A DNA stretch of 10,660 bases from Mailhella sp. Its GTDB lineage: Bacteria; Desulfobacterota; Desulfovibrionia; Desulfovibrionales; Desulfovibrionaceae. The notes beneath the pieces are model-generated. The model was given only the letters and a program-made list of their open reading frames with translations, was not told the DNA's origin and ran no database searches. The translations under genes and the position numbers were made by a program. This document shows positions 1-4,673 of this stretch, in pieces (within the stretch, counting starts at the first letter, position 1; the number at the start of each line of letters is the position of its first letter). Where the stretch lies: positions 1 to 10,660 of the forward strand of contig JAFQPD010000008.1 in assembly GCA_017411945.1 (NCBI GenBank), given 5' to 3'.

Positions 1-574
1 AAACTTCATGGACGGCGTGGGCAAGGACATCCAGGTCTCCGTGTATGACGCCGACACCCTCGAATTCGTGCGCACCTTCCCCTTCAACGAAGCTTCCGGC
101 CAGGTCGAAGCTTCCGGCATCACCGTTGACCCTGTGAAGGGCACCGTGTGGATGTGCTCCTGGGTGGGCGAAGAATCCGGCCGCCATCTGTATGAATACG
201 ACCTCGACGGCAAGTACCTCCGCAAGGTTCACATGCAGCCCGTTCCCCAGTGGATCCAGGGCATCTACTACTATGACGGCTCCATCCTCATGACCGCTGA
301 CGATGGCACCGCCGACGACAACGAACCTGACCATGTGTACCGCATCGACATCTCCTCTGCCACCAACGCTCCTGTGATCCTCGAAAAGACCCTCACCGAA
401 GCTCTGAAGCAGGGTGAAGTCGAAGGCCTCTGCGTCGATCCCGCCACCGGCGACCTCCTCGTCCATCAGAACCGCGGCGCCCGCATCGTCCTCGGCATGG
501 GCAAGGGCATGTACCCCGGCTACGACAAGGAAATCCACGAAGTCTATCGCTACAAGATGACCCCCGCTAAGTAA
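1..574 (+). CDS. 3' part of a beta-propeller-like protein (5' end outside window)
   Basis: The reading frame is open from the first bases; an in-frame Met codon lies at position 8, but the frame continues upstream of it (Asn-Phe before the Met), so this is most likely the C-terminal ~190 residues of a longer protein. The visible part has repeated blade-like segments with a 'VDP-x-x-G-x-x-W/L' pattern (ITVDPVKGTVWMC near residue 38, LCVDPATGDLLVH near residue 142 of the Met-8 numbering), alternating beta-strand-type sequence and many Asp/Gly/Tyr turns, typical of SMP30/NHL/SdiA-regulated-like propellers. No catalytic motif can be assigned and I do not recognise the specific family. Codon use is strongly biased (almost only CTC/CTG for Leu, CGC for Arg, GAA for Glu, AAG for Lys), more than in the neighbouring genes, which suggests high expression. 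The gene ends with TAA and is followed after 23 bases by a strong hairpin terminator. Any secretion signal would lie outside the window. Confidence 0.75.
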   Translation, partial: NFMDGVGKDIQVSVYDADTLEFVRTFPFNEASGQVEASGITVDPVKGTVWMCSWVGEESGRHLYEYDLDGKYLRKVHMQPVPQWIQGIYYYDGSILMTADDGTADDNEPDHVYRIDISSATNAPVILEKTLTEALKQGEVEGLCVDPATGDLLVHQNRGARIVLGMGKGMYPGYDKEIHEVYRYKMTPAK

Positions 575-597
575 TCTTTTCTGCTGATCCTTTGATG

Positions 598-627
598 AAG
601 GCCCCCTTTGGCAACAGAGGGGGCCTT
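598..627 (+). terminator. Intrinsic-type terminator after the propeller gene
   Basis: A perfect 10-bp GC-rich stem (AAGGCCCCCT at 598-607 with AGGGGGCCTT at 618-627) encloses a 10-base loop, 23 bases after the TAA stop. The tail after the stem is only weakly T-rich (CTGCG), but the T residues closing the stem and its strength make termination of the upstream gene the simplest reading. Confidence 0.7.
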
Positions 628-694
628 CTGCGTACCGGGGCTGGGCAGAGGAAGAAAGGCTCGTTCAACAGATGCTGCCTATGCCTGATAACGC

Positions 695-730
695 AGAAAG
701 CCCGCCTCTCCATGGAGAAGCGGGCTTTCT
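695..730. terminator. Second strong hairpin, possibly bidirectional terminator
   Basis: A perfect 11-bp stem AGAAAGCCCGC (695-705) / GCGGGCTTTCT (720-730), with a further inner pairing TCTC...GAGA, forms a long hairpin between the propeller gene and the tRNA. Either strand reads GCGGGCTTTCT at its 3' arm, so it could back up termination from both sides. There is no extended T tract, so its role is less sure than that of the hairpins next to each gene. Confidence 0.45.
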
Positions 731-791
731 AGCTATATGGCGACTTCAACATTCCACCCTCGTTCTTTTATGAGGCAGGAAATTGAAGAGA

Positions 792-819
792 ACAGAAAAG
801 CCCATGCAGTAACATGGGC
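792..819 (-). terminator. Intrinsic terminator of the tRNA-Gly transcript
   Basis: On the minus strand, 9 bases after the tRNA CCA end, a perfect 7-bp stem (GCCCATG / CATGGGC, arms at 813-819 and 800-806) with a 6-base loop is followed by TTTTCTGTT. This is a textbook Rho-independent terminator, and its orientation and spacing match the tRNA gene. Confidence 0.75.
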
Positions 820-828
820 CCATATATC

Positions 829-909
<81 letters not shown>

Positions 910-920
910 GAACGAAAGCG

Positions 921-949
921 TTTGTATAGGAGAACAAGGGAAGTGTCAA
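921..949 (-). promoter_or_regulatory. Promoter of tRNA-Gly
   Basis: On the minus strand a perfect -35 box TTGACA (949-944) is followed, at 17 bp, by TACAAA (926-921), or at 15 bp by the overlapping TATACA (928-923). Initiation would fall about 5-12 bases before the mature tRNA 5' end at 903, leaving only a very short leader. The -35 match and the position are convincing; which -10 is used is uncertain. Confidence 0.65.
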
Positions 950-1020
950 CAGAAAAATAAGCCTGTGAAGAAAATTTTCCAAATTTTTTCTGGAGTTCAA
1001 AAGCGGAAAGATTTTTTCCA

Positions 1021-1049
1021 TTGACAGGAGCAGGAGCGTACAGGAGAAT
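1021..1049 (+). promoter_or_regulatory. Candidate promoter of the amidase gene
   Basis: A perfect TTGACA (1021-1026) is followed after 17 bases by GAGAAT (1044-1049, 4 of 6 to consensus). Runs of A and T just upstream (about 971-1019) could act as an UP element. It faces the amidase gene, and the predicted start of transcription (about 1056) would leave a leader of fewer than 25 bases. The weak -10 keeps confidence moderate. Confidence 0.4.
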
Positions 1050-1063
1050 GATGAAAAATTCTG

Positions 1064-2491
1064 GTGTCCTGTCGTCCTATGTTCCGCCGCTTCTTCCTTA
1101 TCCTGTTCTGTTTCATCATGGCGTTCCTCATGTGTGCGCCTGCGCCGTCTATGGCCGCGAACCCGCCCGACTACGAGCGGGCCAAGGCCCAGCTGGCCCG
1201 TCTTCACATCGGCAGGCACAGTGCGGCGGAATGGCAGGCCTGCGCGGACGCTTTCCGCAAGGCGTACGACAGGAATCCTAAATGGCGTCTCCGTTCGGCG
1301 GCCCTGTACCGCTATGGCGTGGCTCTGGAAGGCCGTGCCCGGGTGACCCGTTCTGCTGCCGATGCCCGCCGCGCCGCTGCGGCCTACGAGCAGACGGTGC
1401 GTTCCTACCCCGACAGCGTTCTGGCCGACGATGCTCTTTTCCGCGCCGCAATTATCCATAACGAACAGCTTCGATCCCCAGCCCGGGCCCGCGCTCATCT
1501 TGAACGCATAGGGAGCCGTTACCCGAAGTCCGACCATGCCGCTCCGGCCGCATCCTATCTGGCCAAGATGCTCAAAAAGCCTGGGAAGAAGGCGGAAGCG
1601 AAACAAGGCGGCGATGCCGCGAAGGGCATAGCCCACAAGAAGCAGGAAACCAAGAAAAAAGAAGCCGGAAAGCCGGCCCCGAAGAAGGAGCCGGCAAAGA
1701 AAGCCGCCCCTCCGCAGGAGAAGGCCAGGAAGCCCGCTTCGAAGAAAGAGGCGGCGCCTGCCCGTGCCCCTGCCCCCAAGGAAAAGCCCATAGCCCGGAA
1801 CCTTGCGGCCCAGCTTGGCCTTGCCGTGCGCACTGTGGTCATCGATGCCGGGCATGGTGGGCACGATCCCGGCGCGGTGCACCACGGCGTAGTGGAAAAG
1901 GACGTGAACCTCGATGTGGCCAAACGCCTGGGCTCCATATTGAAAAAGCGCGGCTATGCTGTGAAGTACACGCGCGAGAGCAACAAGTGGCTGGCTCTGG
2001 GCGATCGCGTGCGCAAGGGCAAGAACATGCGGGGCGACCTGTTCATTTCCATCCATGTGAACGCCTGCGAGAACACCAAGGCTTCGGGCTTCGAGACCTA
2101 TATCCTCGATTTCGCGCGCACCAGTTCTGCCAGCCGCCTCGCTACCATCGAAAACGCCAACAGCAGCCGCCTCGGCGATATGGACAAGATCGTTTCCGAG
2201 ATACTTCGCGGTGCGCGTACGGCAGAATCCCGCCGCCTTGCCGACTGCATCCAGTCCAGCGCGCTCGATCACCTCAGGCGGCAGAAGTACAAGGTGCATG
2301 ACGGCGGCGTGAAGGGGGCCCCCTTCTTCGTTCTGGTAGGCTCGACCATGCCCAGCGTGCTCGTGGAGATAGGGTACTGCTCCAACAGGGGCGAGGCTCT
2401 CCGCCTTAAGGATCCCAAATATCGCCAGTATGTGGCGCAGGGCATAGCCAACGGCATCCATGGCTATGCCAAAGGGCTTGCCGCGCGCTGA
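1064..2491 (+). CDS. Exported N-acetylmuramoyl-L-alanine amidase (Amidase_3)
   Basis: Zinc amidase of the AmiA/B/C-CwlM type that cleaves the bond between MurNAc and L-Ala of peptidoglycan, acting in the periplasm, typically at the septum. The protein is 475 aa from GTG-1064. Residues ~6-31 form a signal peptide (MFRRFFLILF..., cleavage near A-P-S-M-A-A). Residues ~35-165 are TPR-like helices (YRYGVALEG, AAYEQTVRSYPDS, HLERIGSRYPKS). Residues ~168-245 are a Lys/Pro/Ala-rich linker. Residues ~256-472 are the catalytic domain. Expected zinc ligands are visible as H264 (DAGHGGHDPGA), E278 (VVEKDVNL) and H331 (SIHVNA), with the catalytic Glu at E435 (VEIGYCSN). There is no N-terminal AMIN domain. 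The start is uncertain: neither GTG-1064 nor ATG-1079 has a well-placed ribosome binding site, while a good AGGAG (1042-1046) precedes an ATG in another frame (see findings). ATG-1079 would give a more typical signal peptide. The gene is monocistronic and converges on the PLP-enzyme gene. Confidence 0.93.
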   Translation: MSCRPMFRRFFLILFCFIMAFLMCAPAPSMAANPPDYERAKAQLARLHIGRHSAAEWQACADAFRKAYDRNPKWRLRSAALYRYGVALEGRARVTRSAADARRAAAAYEQTVRSYPDSVLADDALFRAAIIHNEQLRSPARARAHLERIGSRYPKSDHAAPAASYLAKMLKKPGKKAEAKQGGDAAKGIAHKKQETKKKEAGKPAPKKEPAKKAAPPQEKARKPASKKEAAPARAPAPKEKPIARNLAAQLGLAVRTVVIDAGHGGHDPGAVHHGVVEKDVNLDVAKRLGSILKKRGYAVKYTRESNKWLALGDRVRKGKNMRGDLFISIHVNACENTKASGFETYILDFARTSSASRLATIENANSSRLGDMDKIVSEILRGARTAESRRLADCIQSSALDHLRRQKYKVHDGGVKGAPFFVLVGSTMPSVLVEIGYCSNRGEALRLKDPKYRQYVAQGIANGIHGYAKGLAAR

Positions 2492-2508
2492 TCTTCCATA
2501 AAGAAGAA

Positions 2509-2524
2509 GGCGGCCGAAGCCGCC
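2509..2524. repeat. Small GC hairpin between convergent genes
   Basis: Perfect stem GGCGGC (2509-2514) / GCCGCC (2519-2524) with a CGAA loop lies 17 bases after the amidase stop. It has no T tract, so it may only stabilise the mRNA 3' end or assist the terminator just downstream. Confidence 0.45.
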
Positions 2525-2535
2525 CTGAACATATC

Positions 2536-2570
2536 GAAGGCTCCCTGCGTCCGCGGGGAGCTTCTGTTTT
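2536..2570 (+). terminator. Intrinsic terminator of the amidase gene
   Basis: The stem GAAG-(G)-CTCCC (2536-2545) pairs with GGGAGCTTC (2556-2564) with one bulged G, and is followed by TGTTTT (2565-2570) on the + strand. It sits 45 bases after the amidase stop and its tail overlaps the TAA stop of the convergent gene. On the minus strand the tail is not T-rich, so it mainly serves the amidase. Confidence 0.6.
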
Positions 2571-3678
2571 AATGCAGTCTGCCGCGGCAGGCGATGTCGA
2601 GTTCTGCAGTCACCTCGTCGCCGTCCACGAGCCAGGCCCTGTCGTAAAGGTTGCACACAGGGCAGATATGCACAGGTATGATGCGCACCTTGTCGCCAAT
2701 GCGCGTGCCTTCGCGGAATTCGCGGCTGTAGATGATGGCATGCTCGTCGTACACGTCTGCTATGTTCACGCCGGGCCATTCCTTGATGAGGCCCTTGCCC
2801 GGAGCGGAGCAGATGCCCTGGGTGCGTTCCTGCATGGTGAGGCCCTTTGCGCCCACGTCGAGTATGACGCGCTCTGCCGTGGGGCGGCTCATCACTGTGG
2901 CGAGCACTGTGGCGGCACAGCGTTCCTGCGTGCCGATGACATTGGCCTGAGAGGCGTCCATGAACACATAGGTTCCGGGGCGCAGTTCGGTGATGCCCGG
3001 AACGATGTCGAAGCCGTGCATGAGCGAGGGGGTGGAGCCGAAGCTCACGCTTTCGGGCTTCATGCCGTGCTCTTCGGCGAGTCTGGCGAAGTGGACGGTG
3101 CGCTCCATGGCGGCAGTGGCTATGGCGCGGCAGGATTCGATGTCCGGCGCGGTGTAGCTGTTGCCGTCGTGGGAGAAGAGGCCGCGCAGGTGAACGTCGG
3201 GGCAGGCGGCAATGCTGTCGAGCAGAGCGCGGAAGTCCGCCTCTTCGATGATGCCGGAGCGGTTCTCGCCCACTTCTATTTCGATGGATACCTGAGCCGG
3301 GATGGCCGCGCCTTCGAAGACCTTCTGGGCGGCCTCGACCTGTTCGGGGCAGTCCACACCGAAAACGATGTCCACCCCCTGCTCGGCAAGGGCGCGGATG
3401 CGCTGGAGCTTGGCTTCGCCCACGATCTCGTTGGCGATGAGGATATTGCGCAGGCCGTGTTCGGCCATGACTTCGGCCTCGCCTACCTTGGCGACGGCTA
3501 TGCCGGCCGCGCCGAGTTCCATCTGCATGAGGGCGATGGCGGGCATCTTGTGGGTCTTGGTATGCGGGCGCAGGGCCACTCCCTGGGCGTCGGCGTAGTC
3601 CTGCATGAAGCGCAGGTTGCTTTCGAGCGTGGCGCGGTCGATGAGCAGGGAAGGGGTGTCGAGTTCGGTGTATTTCAT
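2569..3678 (-). CDS. PLP enzyme of the D-threonine aldolase / D-serine dehydratase (DSD1) family
   Basis: Cytosolic fold-type III PLP enzyme with an alanine-racemase-like N-terminal barrel and a C-terminal metal-binding domain; 369 aa, normal for the family. K41 in RPHTKTHK (residues 37-44) aligns with the PLP-binding Lys of D-threonine aldolase. EVGENRSG (135-142) and GLFSHDGNSY (166-175) match conserved barrel motifs. H337 and C339 (VHICPVCNLYD) match the HxC metal ligands of D-serine dehydratase and D-threonine aldolase, so a divalent metal dependence is expected. Known members act on D-threonine, D-serine, D-threo-3-hydroxyaspartate or erythro-beta-hydroxyaspartate; substrate cannot be told from sequence alone. 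ATG-3678 is supported by GGAGG 4 bases upstream and by a promoter whose transcript would start just before it. It is divergent from aspartate dehydrogenase, which hints at an aspartate-related substrate (inference). Confidence 0.9.
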   Translation of the reverse strand: MKYTELDTPSLLIDRATLESNLRFMQDYADAQGVALRPHTKTHKMPAIALMQMELGAAGIAVAKVGEAEVMAEHGLRNILIANEIVGEAKLQRIRALAEQGVDIVFGVDCPEQVEAAQKVFEGAAIPAQVSIEIEVGENRSGIIEEADFRALLDSIAACPDVHLRGLFSHDGNSYTAPDIESCRAIATAAMERTVHFARLAEEHGMKPESVSFGSTPSLMHGFDIVPGITELRPGTYVFMDASQANVIGTQERCAATVLATVMSRPTAERVILDVGAKGLTMQERTQGICSAPGKGLIKEWPGVNIADVYDEHAIIYSREFREGTRIGDKVRIIPVHICPVCNLYDRAWLVDGDEVTAELDIACRGRLH

Positions 3679-3695
3679 GGAGCCTCCGTGCGCTC

Positions 3696-3724
3696 CTTAT
3701 AGCCGCAGAGCTCCTCGAACTCAA
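3696..3724 (-). promoter_or_regulatory. Promoter of the DSD1-family enzyme gene
   Basis: On the minus strand TTGAGT (3724-3719) is separated by exactly 17 bases from TATAAG (3701-3696, 5 of 6 to consensus). Transcription would begin near 3689, directly before GGAGG and the ATG at 3678, giving a leader of about 11 bases. Confidence 0.6.
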
Positions 3725-3735
3725 GCTCATGCTTG
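3722..3735. promoter_or_regulatory. Palindrome between divergent promoters (candidate operator)
   Basis: CAAGC-TCAT-GCTTG is a perfect 5-bp inverted repeat with a 4-base centre. It overlaps the inner bases of the minus-strand -35 box (3719-3724) and of the plus-strand -35 box (3733-3738). A regulator bound here could control both genes. No regulator gene is next to it, and a short palindrome can occur by chance. Confidence 0.35.
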
Positions 3736-3761
3736 CTTCCGGAGAAGGCTGGCCCTATGAT
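3733..3761 (+). promoter_or_regulatory. nadX: Promoter of aspartate dehydrogenase gene
   Basis: TTGCTT (3733-3738) lies 17 bases before TATGAT (3756-3761, 5 of 6 to consensus). Transcription would start near 3768, just before the GGAG (3771-3774) of the gene. This argues against the longer reading-frame start at 3733, which would lie inside the -35 box. Confidence 0.55.
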
Positions 3762-3780
3762 GCTCCAAAGGGAGATTTTT

Positions 3781-4632
3781 ATGGAAAGAAAGACAGTTGC
3801 CCTGCTTGGGTGCGGGGCTCTCGGCTCTCTCGTTGCCGAAGGGGTTTCGCTGGATCTTCAGGAAAAGTGGAAGCTGGCGGGCGTGTATGCCCGTACGGCG
3901 GAAAAGGCGCATGCTCTGGCCTCCCGCTTCGGCTGCGCCGCCTTCGACAGCATGGAGGCCATGCTTGCCGCCTGCCCGGATATCGTGGTGGAAGCCGCAG
4001 GAGGCGATGCGGCCCGCCAGCATGCCGAGGCCGTACTGCGTTCCGGGGCATCGCTCATCCTGCTTTCGGGAGGTGTGCTTGCCGATGAGGATTTCGCTCG
4101 GCGGTTGCGCGAGGCCGCGGAGCGGGGAGGGAGCGTGCTCCACATAGCCTCCGGCGCCATAGGCGGCTTCGACCTCATGCGCACGCTGGCCTTCCGAGAA
4201 CGCCAGCTGGCCCGGCGCGGGCAGGCCGCTCTCCCCGGGCAGGAGCTCGAAGCCCGTGTGGACAACTTCAAGGCTCCGGCTTCGCTCAGCGGCGCGCCTT
4301 TCCTCAGCGGGAAGGAGCTTCCTGCCGATTGCCGGCTGGAAGTTTTCTCCGGTTCGGCTTCCGAGGCCATCGCGGGCTTCCCCAGGAACGTGAACGTGGC
4401 CGTGGCCGCGGCCGCGGCTTCGGCGGGCATGAAGCGCACGGCCGTGACCATCACCAGCGATCCGGCCCTTGCGGAGAACACGCATCGCATCCATGTGCAG
4501 GGCTTCGGCGTGCGGGCCGAGATGGAGTTCGCCTCGCTTCCCGATCCGGAGAACCCGCGTTCCAGCACCATGACGGCGTGGAGCGTGCTGGCCCTTCTGG
4601 ATGAGCTGACCAGCCCAGTGCGATATTTCTGA
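3781..4632 (+). CDS. nadX: Aspartate dehydrogenase (NadX family)
   Basis: NAD(P)-dependent L-aspartate dehydrogenase, interconverting L-aspartate with iminosuccinate/oxaloacetate plus ammonia; in some bacteria it supplies iminoaspartate for NAD synthesis. The protein is 283 aa from ATG-3781 (family usually ~255-285). The N-terminal Rossmann fold shows LLGCGALGS (8-16); the central motif HIASGAIGGFD (121-131) precedes the catalytic domain. FPRNVNVAVAAA (200-211) and ENTHRIHV (232-239, with the expected conserved His at 235) match the aspartate dehydrogenase C-terminal domain, and ASLPDPENPRSS (251-262) the family 'LP-x-x-NP-(K/R)-(T/S)-S' segment. The start is chosen because GGAG lies 6 bases upstream and the predicted promoter ends just before it; the frame could extend back to 3733, but without a binding site. 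No nadA or nadC is nearby. Its divergent PLP-enzyme neighbour suggests a catabolic or hydroxyaspartate role rather than NAD synthesis (inference). Confidence 0.9.
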   Translation: MERKTVALLGCGALGSLVAEGVSLDLQEKWKLAGVYARTAEKAHALASRFGCAAFDSMEAMLAACPDIVVEAAGGDAARQHAEAVLRSGASLILLSGGVLADEDFARRLREAAERGGSVLHIASGAIGGFDLMRTLAFRERQLARRGQAALPGQELEARVDNFKAPASLSGAPFLSGKELPADCRLEVFSGSASEAIAGFPRNVNVAVAAAAASAGMKRTAVTITSDPALAENTHRIHVQGFGVRAEMEFASLPDPENPRSSTMTAWSVLALLDELTSPVRYF

Positions 4633-4638
4633 TAGGGA

Positions 4639-4665
4639 AAAGCCCCCTTCCGGGGGCTTTCTTCG
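4639..4665. terminator. Bidirectional intrinsic terminator between nadX and mscS-like gene
   Basis: A 9-bp perfect stem AAAGCCCCC (4639-4647) / GGGGGCTTT (4652-4660) with loop TTCC is followed on + by CTTCG and on the minus strand by a T-containing tail (CTTTTCCC). It begins 7 bases after the nadX stop and 14 bases beyond the stop of the convergent channel gene, so it can end both transcripts. Confidence 0.8.
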
Positions 4666-4673
4666 TATTGGCG

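Noticed and set aside
2572..3702. 376-codon plus-strand frame opposite the PLP enzyme
   Set aside because: It mirrors the true gene codon for codon on the other strand, is His/Gly/Val-rich, has no binding site and no family features.
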